A DNA stretch of 64,000 nt, from contig NZ_WTYP01000002.1 in assembly GCF_009828095.1 (NCBI RefSeq), positions 811,001 through 875,000 of the forward strand, written 5' to 3'. Within the stretch, counting starts at the first letter, position 1. The number at the start of each line of letters is the position of its first letter. Origin of the DNA: Pontixanthobacter luteolus (GTDB taxonomy: Bacteria > Pseudomonadota > Alphaproteobacteria > Sphingomonadales > Sphingomonadaceae). Made by a program: the position numbers and the translations under genes. Below the pieces are notes generated by a model, which made no database searches, was not told the origin of the DNA, and saw only the letters and a list, made by a program, of their open reading frames with translations. Positions 8,297-17,973 of this stretch are shown piece by piece.

Positions 8297-9256
8297 ATGT
8301 CGCGCGGCCACCTATACACAGTTGAATATCGCCCACAGTTTTCCGGCCATGAGACCTTCCCGCTCCGATACGGTTGGTTGAAAAAGGCCTATGACCTTGT
8401 TTCAGAGACAAAAAATGACCCTAAGAACAAGTCAAAGTTCACCGACGACGAGGCAATTGCAACGCTAGGAGTCGGCAAGAACATGGTGTCCTCAATCAGA
8501 TTTTGGGCTCAGGCTTGCAATATCATCAAGGAAAGCGGTCAAAATGGCTTCGCTCCGACGCAGCTCGGCGAGGACATCTTCGGGATTGATGGGCTCGATC
8601 CGTTCATGGAAAATGCGGCCACTCTCTGGCTTGTCCATTGGCATCTTTGCAGCAAGGCTGATCGCACTACTTGGTATTGGGCGTTCAATCATTTCCTGGC
8701 TCAATCATTCGAGCGAGAGCTCCTCGTCAAAGATTTGATGCGCCTCGCTGCAAACCGAGAGTGGCCGCGAGTTTCTCCAACCACAGTGAAACGTGATGTA
8801 GAGTGCTTCGTTCGCACATACGCGGTCCGGATGCCGTCAGGGCGCGGGTTGCACGAGGAGGCGTTAGAATCTCCTTTGGCCGAGCTTGGGCTATTGAAGG
8901 CGACCGCGAAGAAGGATGGTTTCCGTTTTGTCGCAGGCGAGCGATCGACCCTCGGTGACGGCGTCTTTGCCTATGCCGCAACTCAATTTTGGAGCGATTT
9001 CTCGCCTTCTGCTAAATCACTGTCTTTCGAGGCGATAGCGCATGAGCCGGGTTCGCCTGGTCGCGTTTTCTGTCTAGAAGAGCAGGAGCTGGCACGTCGC
9101 CTCGCTGACATCGAGGGCTATACGGACGGTGCGATCGCGTGGTCTGAGACCGCTGGTTTAAAGCAGCTGGTTCGCCGACGAGAGCTCGTTGATGAAGAAG
9201 TGCGCGCGTTTATTTTGCGTGACTACGGGCGTCACATCCTGCGGAGGGCGGCGTGA
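8297..9256 (+). CDS. sspB: DUF4007 protein, SspB-like phosphorothioation nickase
   Basis: 319 residues from ATG 8297, preceded by CAGGAT at about 7 bases. The frame is open to TTG 8231, but the extra 22 residues are unlike the family. The N-terminus FSGHETFPLRYGWLKKAYD is the DUF4007 signature. SspB is the DUF4007 protein of Ssp systems and nicks DNA so that sulfur can be inserted on one strand. The C-terminal half is winged-helix-like and ends in a basic tail (RDYGRHILRRAA). It overlaps the next gene by four bases (GTGA). Confidence 0.88.
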   Translation: MSRGHLYTVEYRPQFSGHETFPLRYGWLKKAYDLVSETKNDPKNKSKFTDDEAIATLGVGKNMVSSIRFWAQACNIIKESGQNGFAPTQLGEDIFGIDGLDPFMENAATLWLVHWHLCSKADRTTWYWAFNHFLAQSFERELLVKDLMRLAANREWPRVSPTTVKRDVECFVRTYAVRMPSGRGLHEEALESPLAELGLLKATAKKDGFRFVAGERSTLGDGVFAYAATQFWSDFSPSAKSLSFEAIAHEPGSPGRVFCLEEQELARRLADIEGYTDGAIAWSETAGLKQLVRRRELVDEEVRAFILRDYGRHILRRAA

Positions 9257-12200
9257 AAAACCTCGCTGAGCAAGTTTCGATCGGGCGCCGGTTTCAAAAG
9301 GCGATTCGTATTGATGCAGATTTGGAAAAGGCGGAGGCGCTTGAAGGCTACATCTGCCCTCAATCATCCGCTGAAGTTCTTACCTCGATGGCCACGCATG
9401 TTGCCGAAAATAAGCATGGGGCGTTCACCTGGACGGGGCCATACGGCAGTGGAAAATCGAGCCTTATTCTTATTCTGAGTGCATTGCTCAGCACAGATAA
9501 GGGGCTCCGCGCCAAGGCTGAAGCCCTTGTTGGCGAGGCCACAATTGACAAATTTAGACAAGGCTTCCCCATCGGCGGTAGCGGGTGGGTCACAGTTGCC
9601 GCTGTTGGGAGAAGGTCCGCGCTGCCTGGCATACTCGGCGCTGCTATCCTTGAGGCCAAGCTCGATGTTCGCGAGCCGAAGCGCTGGACGGACGAGACGT
9701 TGCTGTCAGTGCTCCAAGCGCTGTTGGATAGCCCAAAGCAGCACAGAATTATTTTATTCCTCGACGAACTTGGAAAGGTGCTTGAGTCTGTGGCGCAAGA
9801 AGGTGGAGATCTCCACCTATTGCAACAGGTCGCCGAGTTGGCATCCCGGAGCGGCGGCCGCCTGATATTCGTCGGTATCTTGCACCAAGCGTTCGATGAA
9901 TATGCGAACCGAATGGCGCGCGACGTTCGCGATGAGTGGTCGAAAATTCAGGGGCGCTATGTCGACCTAATAGTCAACACTGCTGGCGAAGAGCAGATTG
10001 ATCTGCTTTCGCGCGCCATTGAGACAAGGCGTATTCCCGATAATTTTGGCACCAAGGTAGAGGGTGTTACGAAGGAGCTCGCGCTTCCGTCTGCTTCGAC
10101 CCGCAAGTCTTTCAACGCTCTGTTGACCGAGTGTTGGCCTTTGCATCCTGTAGTTGCAATGCTGCTGGGTCCAATTTCCCGCCGCCGATTCGGTCAGAAC
10201 CAGCGTAGCCTCTTTGGGTTTTTGAACTCTGCCGAGCCGCAGGGGTTTCAAGATTTTCTCCAACGAGGTTGCGACGATGACCTCTACTATCCTTGCCATC
10301 TTTGGGACTACCTCCAAGTAAATTTGGAGCCCTCGATCATGGCTTCGCCCGATGGTCATCGCTGGGCTATTGCAGCGGAAGCGATAGCGCGATGCGAGTC
10401 GCTCGGTGGCGACGAAGAGCACCTTCAGTTGCTAAAAACCATTGCGGTCATTGACTTGTTCAAGGATCGCTCGAACGTTTTGGCGTCGCCAAGGCTTCTC
10501 CAGCACGCGTTGCCCCAAAAGATGTCCATGAAGGCCGTTGACGAGGTCTTGGGGCAACTTTCGCAGTGGTCGCTCATCGTTTTTCGGCGTCACGTCGGCG
10601 CTTACGCAGTTTTTGCCGGTAGTGACTTCGACATCGATGGCGCGATTGATGAGGCGTTGTCTGCGCTTGGTGAGGTTGACTTCAAGCGGCTTAATGAGCT
10701 CGCAGGGCTACAGCCGATTCTTGCCAAGCGTCACTATCATGAGACGGGAGCTTTCAGGTGGTTCGATATTGAAATTGGACCTCTTCTGGGTGCGCAAGAG
10801 CGCATTAAGTGTTTCGAACCTCGAGCTGATTCCATCGGTCTTTTTCTGCTCTGCGTTCCTACCGAAAACGAAGCGGAAGATGAGGCCGATGACATTGCTC
10901 GCGCGGCCGTTGGTTCAGCAGATGGCTTTGACGCCGTAATAGGCATATCGCCGCGCTCTTGGACAGTTGCTTCGCTGGCAAGGGAATTGCTCGCAGTTGA
11001 GTCTGTAAGCCACGACCGCGCCGAGCTCCAGGGCGATCCTGTTGCGCGACGTGAGGTTGCTGCCAGGCTCGCCGATCTTCAGACTCGCCTTGGAACTCAG
11101 GTTCAGAGGACTTTCAATTCCGCGCTTTGGCATCTGCGCTATGAAAAACCTCAATCATTCGCTCAATACCAGCTCAGTAGTCTAGCGTCAGACTTGGCGG
11201 ACAATCGGTTCCAGCGCTCCCCGATGATCAAGAATGAGCTTCTCAATAGAGAAAAGCCCTCGGCAAATGCCGTCGCCGCTCAGAACGCACTCTTGAGGCG
11301 TATGGTGATCGACGAGGGTTCGGAGCGTTTAGGTATTAAGGGATTTCCTGCTGAAGGCGGCTTGCTCGCATCACTTCTCGAAGCGACAGGCCTCTATCGC
11401 AAACATAAAAAAGAGTTGCGGTTCCGCGCGCCAACGACTGCTGACCCGGCTAGGCTTGGGCCGCTTTGGGAGGCAGCTGACAGCTTTTTATCCGAGAACA
11501 GCGACCGCTCTGTTTTGTTATCGGAAATTTATGCTCTTTGGGGCAGTGAGCCATTCGGATTGAAACCTGGCCTGCGCCCGATCCTGGCCGTAGCCTACAT
11601 TCTCTCCAAACGTACGGAGGTGGCTTTCTACCGGCAGCGCATTTTTCAAGCCCGATTTACAGACCTCGATGTGGATTATCTCTCAAAAGATCCGACGGAC
11701 ATTCAGCTTCGCTGGATGAACCTCAATGACATTGGTCGCCGTTTGCTTTCCGGTCTTGCGGCGGTTGTGCGTGATGTCGATAGTGCAAACGAATTGAGCA
11801 ATCTTGAGCCCATTGATGTGGGGCGCGGCTTGATCTCTATATACGTATCGCTTCCTCCGTGGGGGAAGCGAACAATGCGCTTGTCGGAGGGCACCATTCA
11901 TATCCGCAGCCTTCTAAAGAAGGCAAATGATCCCAACCAGCTCATCTTCAACGACCTGCCGCAGCTCGCAGGCGGCAACGACCTCGAAAGCACCATTGAA
12001 TTTGACGCAGTGATTAAGAGCGTTCGGAACGCGCTCAGCGAATTGGCAAATGCATATCCGCAAATGTTGATGAGGCTGGCCGATAACATGCTGGCGGAAT
12101 TGCAGGTTCCGAACGCTTCGGCCCAGGCCCTGTCTGAACTTCGTGCGAGATCTGAAAACATCAAGGATCTTGGCGGAGATTTTAGGCTCAACGCCTTCGT

Positions 12201-12639
12201 AAACAGATTGTCGCGGTATGAGGGTTCGATGGAGGATATTGAAGGGTTGGCTGGCCTTGCTACGAACAAGCCATCTCGAGACTGGATTGATGCAGACCTT
12301 GATGATGCGGCCATTGCTCTCACAGAACTCGCTCAGCAGTTTAACAAGAGTGAAACCGTAGCACGAGTGAAGGGCCGCACCGACAAACGCCATGCGATGG
12401 CCGTCGTGCTTGGCATTGATGGTCGTCCCGCACCACAAATGAGCGAGTTTGACATCAGTGATGCCGAACTTGCGAAAGCACGAGAAATCGCAAAGGCCTT
12501 GGAAGAACGTTTGAGCGAAGAGGGCGTACTAGACAACAAGATCAAGCTAGCTGCGCTCGCAGAATTGTCCTCCCACTACATGAGAGCCTCAATAGAGAAA
12601 CGCGGTAAGGCGACCTCGGCGAAGGAGTCGGCACTTTGA
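9253..12639 (+). CDS. sspC: Large P-loop ATPase SspC
   Basis: 1128 residues with a GTG start inside GTGA shared with sspB. Walker A is GPYGSGKS (62-69) and Walker B is IILFLDELGKV (Asp171-Glu172). The rest is a long helical body with no recognisable nuclease motif. In Ssp systems SspC is the ATPase that works with SspB and SspD on DNA during phosphorothioate modification. The gene order desulfurase / DUF4007 / large ATPase / PAPS-reductase-like fits SspC well, although the size and the call rest mainly on motifs and context. It overlaps the next gene by four bases (TTGA). Confidence 0.85.
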   Translation: MKNLAEQVSIGRRFQKAIRIDADLEKAEALEGYICPQSSAEVLTSMATHVAENKHGAFTWTGPYGSGKSSLILILSALLSTDKGLRAKAEALVGEATIDKFRQGFPIGGSGWVTVAAVGRRSALPGILGAAILEAKLDVREPKRWTDETLLSVLQALLDSPKQHRIILFLDELGKVLESVAQEGGDLHLLQQVAELASRSGGRLIFVGILHQAFDEYANRMARDVRDEWSKIQGRYVDLIVNTAGEEQIDLLSRAIETRRIPDNFGTKVEGVTKELALPSASTRKSFNALLTECWPLHPVVAMLLGPISRRRFGQNQRSLFGFLNSAEPQGFQDFLQRGCDDDLYYPCHLWDYLQVNLEPSIMASPDGHRWAIAAEAIARCESLGGDEEHLQLLKTIAVIDLFKDRSNVLASPRLLQHALPQKMSMKAVDEVLGQLSQWSLIVFRRHVGAYAVFAGSDFDIDGAIDEALSALGEVDFKRLNELAGLQPILAKRHYHETGAFRWFDIEIGPLLGAQERIKCFEPRADSIGLFLLCVPTENEAEDEADDIARAAVGSADGFDAVIGISPRSWTVASLARELLAVESVSHDRAELQGDPVARREVAARLADLQTRLGTQVQRTFNSALWHLRYEKPQSFAQYQLSSLASDLADNRFQRSPMIKNELLNREKPSANAVAAQNALLRRMVIDEGSERLGIKGFPAEGGLLASLLEATGLYRKHKKELRFRAPTTADPARLGPLWEAADSFLSENSDRSVLLSEIYALWGSEPFGLKPGLRPILAVAYILSKRTEVAFYRQRIFQARFTDLDVDYLSKDPTDIQLRWMNLNDIGRRLLSGLAAVVRDVDSANELSNLEPIDVGRGLISIYVSLPPWGKRTMRLSEGTIHIRSLLKKANDPNQLIFNDLPQLAGGNDLESTIEFDAVIKSVRNALSELANAYPQMLMRLADNMLAELQVPNASAQALSELRARSENIKDLGGDFRLNAFVNRLSRYEGSMEDIEGLAGLATNKPSRDWIDADLDDAAIALTELAQQFNKSETVARVKGRTDKRHAMAVVLGIDGRPAPQMSEFDISDAELAKAREIAKALEERLSEEGVLDNKIKLAALAELSSHYMRASIEKRGKATSAKESAL

Positions 12640-13472
12640 GCACCCAGCATAGACATGTTTTAGGATTGTCGGGCGGGCGCGACAGTGCCGCGCTGGCGGT
12701 CTATATGAGGCATCATCATCCTGAAATAGAAGTTGAATATTTCTTCACCGACACGGGCAAGGAATTGCCAGAGGTTTACGAATTTTTAGGCCGCCTTGAA
12801 GGCGTGTTGGGCAAGCCAGTGCTCCGTCTCAATCCCGACCGGGACTTTGATTTCTGGCTAAAGCAATACAATACGTTTTTGCCGTCCGCACAGACCCGCT
12901 GGTGCACGCGACAACTCAAATTGCGACCTTTCGAGCAATGGATAAAGCCAATGCTCGACGAAGGTCAGCATGTGACTTCTTACGTCGCCATTCGCGCGGA
13001 CGAGGAATATCGGGAAGGCTACACGTCCAAGCATGAAAACCTGGTTGTTACGTTGCCTCTCAAGGAGGTGGGTGTCGATAAAGCAGGCGTGATGGAAATT
13101 TTGGACTCTTCGGGATTAGGCCTTCCTCGCTATTACGAATGGAGGACCAGAAGCGGCTGCACATTCTGCTTTTTCCAGCAGAAGATTGAGTGGGTTCGCC
13201 TCCGTGAACGCCACCCAGAGTCATTTGAGGAAGCGAAGCGATACGAGAAGAGCGCTGTCGAACATGGTTCGCCATTCACATGGAGCCATGGTGAGTCCCT
13301 AATAGAACTCGAGCAACCAGAGCGCATTGAGCAGATCAAAGCTGATCATAAAAAGCGCGTGGAACGGCAAAAAGCGAAGATGATGGCCAACCCGTTGCGG
13401 CCGGACGACGAACCTCTTGATGTTGACGATCTTTACGGACAAGCAAAGGGCTGTATCGCATGTCACAAGTGA
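12636..13472 (+). CDS. sspD: PAPS-reductase-like ATP pyrophosphatase SspD/DndC
   Basis: 278 residues. The PP-loop SGGRDS is at 12-17, and TDTGKELPEVYEF follows the pattern of DndC and PAPS reductases. Cysteines C90, C175, C178, C273 and C276 are available for an iron-sulfur cluster or for sulfur relay; the last pair is a C-terminal CxxC (GCIACHK). The enzyme would adenylate the DNA phosphate and insert the sulfur supplied by SspA. The start is TTG 12636, with AAGGAG at 12622-12627, and overlaps sspC by four bases, so the operon is translationally coupled. Confidence 0.9.
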   Translation: MSTQHRHVLGLSGGRDSAALAVYMRHHHPEIEVEYFFTDTGKELPEVYEFLGRLEGVLGKPVLRLNPDRDFDFWLKQYNTFLPSAQTRWCTRQLKLRPFEQWIKPMLDEGQHVTSYVAIRADEEYREGYTSKHENLVVTLPLKEVGVDKAGVMEILDSSGLGLPRYYEWRTRSGCTFCFFQQKIEWVRLRERHPESFEEAKRYEKSAVEHGSPFTWSHGESLIELEQPERIEQIKADHKKRVERQKAKMMANPLRPDDEPLDVDDLYGQAKGCIACHK

Positions 13473-13489
13473 CGGAATGAGAGGCGCGC

Positions 13490-15670
13490 TTGAAGGAACC
13501 ACATCACTTTAGCGCCACCCCAGGCTTGGAAGATGCGGTCGCAGACGCGAAACCTCTCTTTCTTCTGCCGAAAGACGATGTCGCAACTGATGTAATATCG
13601 CCCGCTATGAAAGCCTCTGAAGACGTGGCTATCATGATGGGCTTCTTTTCCAGTGCGTCGTTTGCAGAGATCGCTCCTGGACTCGCGACTTTCTTGCAAA
13701 GGTCAACGCGCCCGCTCCGCCTCATAATCAGTCCGTATCTGTCCGCAGAGGATCGTGAGGCTTTCCAAAATGGCCTCAGAGATGCTGAGGCTTTGGGAGA
13801 GGGCGCTGTAATGAGACTCATTCCCGAGGCTGATGAGCTATCCGCACATACATTGTCCTGTCTCGCTTGGCTCATTTCTAGCGGTAGGCTCCAGGTTAAA
13901 ATCGCGCTGATGCGAGACGCCCTCTTCCATCCCAAGGTCTGGCTATTTCACGACGATCACAAGATTGCTGCCTTGCATGGATCAGCGAATATGACAGGTA
14001 AGGGATTGCGGAAAAACCGAGAGCAATTGAGCCTCGCACGTAGTTGGCGAAGCGAGGAAGCCCTTCAAACCTGCAACGATCTAGCACAAGAATTCGAAGT
14101 GCTTTGGACCGGTGGCGATGATGATTGTGTTACCGTCGATCTCTCCAAGGCCATCGCCGACAAAGTCTTGCGAGAGTTCAAAGGTTCAAAAGAACCAGAT
14201 GAGGAAGACTTCAATCGGCTTTGGAGAACGGCCCACAATCTTTCGGAGGAGCCAATCGATATTTCGAGCCTCCTCGCGGGAGAGGAGGCTCGTGGGTTCA
14301 GCATTCCAGATTGGCTCAAATATAGAGAGGGAGCCTACGCTCACCAGGGTGAGGCAATCGACAAATGGGAAGCCCAAGGCAATCGCGGCATTCTCGAAAT
14401 GTGCACAGGGTCCGGAAAGACGCTAACTGCGCTTGTTGGCGCGAAGTTGCTTTTCGATCGCGTCGGACCTCTGCTTATCGTTGTGAGTGCCCCTTACAAC
14501 GTTTTGGTGAGGCAATGGTGCAATGAGATCAGGCTCTTCGGTCTAAGAGCAATCAATATGTCAGAGGCTGGCGGTGCGGCTTCTCGTTCTCGTGAGCTCG
14601 CGGCAGCGCGAAGGCGATTGAGAAAGTCGGTGTCCGATAGTGAAGCGGTAGTCGTCTCAAACGACACTCTTTGCACAAAGGAATTTCAGGAAGAGATAGC
14701 CAAATTTCCTGGCCCAAAACTCCTCATAGCCGACGAGTGCCACAATCTTGGGGCTGCAAATTTCATTAGCAATCCACCCGCGTTTTTCGACTATCGATTG
14801 GGACTATCCGCAACCCCGGTCCGGCAATACGATGATGAAGGAACCGATGAGCTTTTCGCTTTCTTTGGCGAGCCTACGTCTGGCGACACTTGTTTCCAAT
14901 ATACGCTAGAGCAAGCAATCGGCGTCTGCCTTACGCCATACGACTACCACGTGACATTCGTTGAACTAAACAGTGACGAGATGGCGCAATGGCGTGAAAT
15001 CAGCGATAAGATCGCGCAATTGTCTTGGAAAATACAGGCTGGGGAGAAAGATCCCTACCTTGATTCATTATTTTTGAAGAGGCGACGAGTGCTCGAAACT
15101 GCCGCTTCGAAAATCGACGCACTTGAGAGCCTGCTAGCAGAAATTGGCCCAAGAAATCTTCGATACAGCTTAATCTATGCGACCGACAAAGACCCTGACC
15201 AATTGCAGGCAGTGAACGACCTACTGAATTCCGAAGGAGTGTTTTTTCATCAGCTCACGTCCGAAGAAACTGGAAATCCAAAAAAATCAAAGCAAATATT
15301 GGATGGCTTCCAAGAAGGAAAGCTTCAGGTCTTGACTGCAAAGCGCGTCCTGGATGAGGGTGTGAACGTACCGCAGATTATGTCAGCCTATATTCTCGCT
15401 AGCACGACCGTGAAGCGGCAGTGGGTCCAGCGCCGAGGAAGGCTCCTAAGGACATGTAAGGCTATTGGGAAGGAATCAGCAGTGATTCACGACTTGGTCG
15501 CGCTACCTCCTGAGGTAGAGCTGAGGAATCTGGTTGACAAGGATGCAAAAAAAATCGTCAATTCTGAGCTAGATAGAGTTTGGGAGTTTGCGCGCTTAAG
15601 TCAAAATGCTGCCCAAACGGGCGGGCCTTTTGAAGCAGTAGAGCGAATGCGAGCTCTGGTTGGGGGATGA
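13490..15670 (+). CDS. PLD-domain plus superfamily 2 helicase (SspFGH-type cassette)
   Basis: 726 residues. A phospholipase-D-like half-site is at HPKVWLF (H147-x-K149) with GSANMTGKG (165-172); this HxK...GSxN layout is the catalytic PLD motif, often a nuclease. A DEAD/DEAH-like helicase follows: MCTGSGKT (304-311), ADECHN (Asp415, Glu416, Cys417, His418), LSATP (439-443) and QWVQRRGRLLRT near the end. It starts at TTG 13490, 17 bases after sspD. Such proteins follow sspBCD in loci with the SspFGH restriction module, which damages DNA lacking phosphorothioate. I cannot assign the exact F, G or H letter from memory with certainty. Confidence 0.85.
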   Translation: MKEPHHFSATPGLEDAVADAKPLFLLPKDDVATDVISPAMKASEDVAIMMGFFSSASFAEIAPGLATFLQRSTRPLRLIISPYLSAEDREAFQNGLRDAEALGEGAVMRLIPEADELSAHTLSCLAWLISSGRLQVKIALMRDALFHPKVWLFHDDHKIAALHGSANMTGKGLRKNREQLSLARSWRSEEALQTCNDLAQEFEVLWTGGDDDCVTVDLSKAIADKVLREFKGSKEPDEEDFNRLWRTAHNLSEEPIDISSLLAGEEARGFSIPDWLKYREGAYAHQGEAIDKWEAQGNRGILEMCTGSGKTLTALVGAKLLFDRVGPLLIVVSAPYNVLVRQWCNEIRLFGLRAINMSEAGGAASRSRELAAARRRLRKSVSDSEAVVVSNDTLCTKEFQEEIAKFPGPKLLIADECHNLGAANFISNPPAFFDYRLGLSATPVRQYDDEGTDELFAFFGEPTSGDTCFQYTLEQAIGVCLTPYDYHVTFVELNSDEMAQWREISDKIAQLSWKIQAGEKDPYLDSLFLKRRRVLETAASKIDALESLLAEIGPRNLRYSLIYATDKDPDQLQAVNDLLNSEGVFFHQLTSEETGNPKKSKQILDGFQEGKLQVLTAKRVLDEGVNVPQIMSAYILASTTVKRQWVQRRGRLLRTCKAIGKESAVIHDLVALPPEVELRNLVDKDAKKIVNSELDRVWEFARLSQNAAQTGGPFEAVERMRALVGG

Positions 15671-15892
15671 ATGGCGTACAAAGACGAAAAGATTGTCCGT
15701 GTTCTGCTTGATGAAGCATCAGCCGTAGAAGAGCGCTGCGAAGGCTATCGTGAGGAACTCACGGAAGCGATGGCAGAAATCGTCCAAAAAGAACGCGCCC
15801 ATCTGTTCCAGCGGACAAATATCGTCGTTGAGATTAGTGATATCGTTAGTCGCGTAGGGACTTTCATACAACTGAAGGAAGATTCGAAATGA
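15671..15892 (+). CDS. Small protein between helicase and SMC-like ATPase
   Basis: 73 residues, acidic and probably mostly helical (VLLDEASAVEERCEGYREEL). The ATG follows the helicase stop with no gap, and the last four bases (ATGA) are shared with the next gene. The tight coupling on both sides argues that it is a real operon member, perhaps a subunit of the helicase/SMC restriction complex. I recognise no family. Confidence 0.75.
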   Translation: MAYKDEKIVRVLLDEASAVEERCEGYREELTEAMAEIVQKERAHLFQRTNIVVEISDIVSRVGTFIQLKEDSK

Positions 15893-17973
15893 AGCTTCTG
15901 AGCGCACGCTTCGATGGCTTCCGCCTCCTTTCCGGCATCGATCTAAAGTTTTCCGTCGATCCAAAGAAGAACATCACAGTCATCCGCGCTGCCAATGAAA
16001 GCGGAAAAACGACTATGCTCACTGCGTTGCAGTGGGGCCTAATCGGCGACGAGGCCCTTCCAAAGGGATATTCGCTCCGACGCATGGACTTGCCTCCCAA
16101 TAAACCTGCCTCAACTCGCGTTGAGATCGACTATGAGATTGAGGGGAGGATGGGGCCAAAGCACTATAGGATCGTTCGTCGCGTCACGAGTGAAACGATC
16201 GAAGATAAGCGACCCCGTTCGCTCGTTGAGCTGTATCACGTGACTGCGGCTGGGCCCGAGGAGCTCGACAGTCCAACGAACCACATTCAACAGCATTTTC
16301 CCGCAGAGTTGCGAGAGGTATTCTTCACAGACGGGGATCGGGCGCTCAGCTTTATTGAAGGGGCGAAATCCGAGCAGCAACACAAGGTTCGGAATGCCAT
16401 CGAACGTATGATGGGGCTTTCGTTGCTGGAAACCACAACCGAACATATTCGGACCATCGAGCGACAGCTCAGGAACAAGTTCGATAAAGAGGCTGGCAAT
16501 GCCGAAACCCGTAAGGTCGAGGAAGACCTCGAACATGCCGAGAAGCAGCTTCCGATCCTGACCAATAAGTTCGACGATATTAAAGACAAGATCGCCAATC
16601 TAAACGATCTCAAAGAGAAGGCGGATAGAGAGCTTCAGGACGCTCTCAGCGCTGGAAACCGAGACGAGCTTTCCAAAGAGCTCGTCGATGTTCGCCGCAA
16701 CAGAACGCAGCTTGAGGAACAGCGCAAACGCACAGAGAAGAGACAATCTGAATTAATTTCTTCCGAGATACTCACGCGCCATATGATGGCTGATCCATTT
16801 GCAAGAGCCGGAAAGCTCCTCGATGAACTGAGGAAGAAGGGTCAGATTCCAAATAAGACAGTGCCAATTTTAGAAGATCGGCTAGATAATCACTTGGATT
16901 GTATTTGCGGCGGAAGTTTGGACGAAAGCACTTCTGACGGTGCGGAACGCCGCTCGAACATCCAAAAGCTCATTGATGACAGCCGTGAAGCTGATGATAT
17001 ACGCGCAAAGGTTTCAGACCTTTACTACGATGGGCGAAACCTTTTCTCAGGCAAGCCGCCTAGCTGGTCTGACCTTTATTCTGATGCTTTTCAAGAACGT
17101 CAGCAAATTGATTCTGTCTATCGTGATATCGGTGAAAAGGAAGCTGAGCTTGAAGCCAAGTTAGACAAGATTCCCGATATTAACGTGCAGAGGCTTCGAG
17201 AGATTAAGCAGACCTATGACAAACAGCTTCGTGACGAGATAGTTAGAGGTGCGGAAACGGAAGGCGACATCAAGCGTCTGCGAGCTAAGAAGGTAGAACT
17301 CGAGAAGGAGTTCAGAACGCTTTCTGCGAAAGTGAGTAAGGGCGTAAAGATTGCGCGTGATCTAGATGTCGCCACCGACATTCGCGGAATGGTAGAGAAT
17401 GCTCTGGACAGGATGAAGACAGTAGAGGTCCGTTCTGTTTCTGCCAGAATGAACGAACTTTTTCTCGATATGATCGGTGCGGACAAGGAAAGTGCGCTCA
17501 TCACGAGAGCTGAGATAACCCCTGAGTTTAGTATTGTCGTTTACGGTAGAAACGAACTCGTGATGGACCCATCCATTGACCTAAATGGCGCATCTCGGCG
17601 AGCCCTAACAATATCATTCGTTCTCGCGCTGACGGAGGTCAGCGGTGTTGAGGCTCCAAACGTGATCGATACCCCTCTCGGCATGATGTCTGGATTCGTC
17701 AAAACAGAGGTCGTGCGCACTGCTTCAGAAAATAGCAGTCAGCTGATTCTCTTCCTTACGCATGACGAAATCAAAGGATGCGAAGACATCCTCGATCAAC
17801 GAGCAGTAGTTGCAGGCACAATCACCAATCCAGCTCATTATCCTCGAATTTTGAAGAATGACCCAGGAACCCAGGACGCAATGACCCTTCAGTGCGACTG
17901 CGACCATCGTTCACACTGCAAGGTATGCGACCGATATGAATCCTCGGCCCAAGCTCAGTTGGAGGGTGCATGA
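15889..17973 (+). CDS. DndD/SMC-like coiled-coil ATPase
   Basis: 694 residues in RecF/SbcC/DndD layout. Walker A is AANESGKTTML (about 34-44). Two coiled-coil stretches are separated near residue 345 by LDCICGGS, which looks like a small zinc-hook hinge. An ABC signature LNGASRRALTIS and Walker B NVIDTPLG lie in the C-terminal part. The last 40 residues hold a cysteine/histidine cluster (CDCDHRSHCKVC) that is not usual for the family. As the second enzyme of the downstream cassette it would probably act with the PLD-helicase on unmodified DNA. It shares ATGA overlaps with both neighbours. Confidence 0.88.
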   Translation: MKLLSARFDGFRLLSGIDLKFSVDPKKNITVIRAANESGKTTMLTALQWGLIGDEALPKGYSLRRMDLPPNKPASTRVEIDYEIEGRMGPKHYRIVRRVTSETIEDKRPRSLVELYHVTAAGPEELDSPTNHIQQHFPAELREVFFTDGDRALSFIEGAKSEQQHKVRNAIERMMGLSLLETTTEHIRTIERQLRNKFDKEAGNAETRKVEEDLEHAEKQLPILTNKFDDIKDKIANLNDLKEKADRELQDALSAGNRDELSKELVDVRRNRTQLEEQRKRTEKRQSELISSEILTRHMMADPFARAGKLLDELRKKGQIPNKTVPILEDRLDNHLDCICGGSLDESTSDGAERRSNIQKLIDDSREADDIRAKVSDLYYDGRNLFSGKPPSWSDLYSDAFQERQQIDSVYRDIGEKEAELEAKLDKIPDINVQRLREIKQTYDKQLRDEIVRGAETEGDIKRLRAKKVELEKEFRTLSAKVSKGVKIARDLDVATDIRGMVENALDRMKTVEVRSVSARMNELFLDMIGADKESALITRAEITPEFSIVVYGRNELVMDPSIDLNGASRRALTISFVLALTEVSGVEAPNVIDTPLGMMSGFVKTEVVRTASENSSQLILFLTHDEIKGCEDILDQRAVVAGTITNPAHYPRILKNDPGTQDAMTLQCDCDHRSHCKVCDRYESSAQAQLEGA

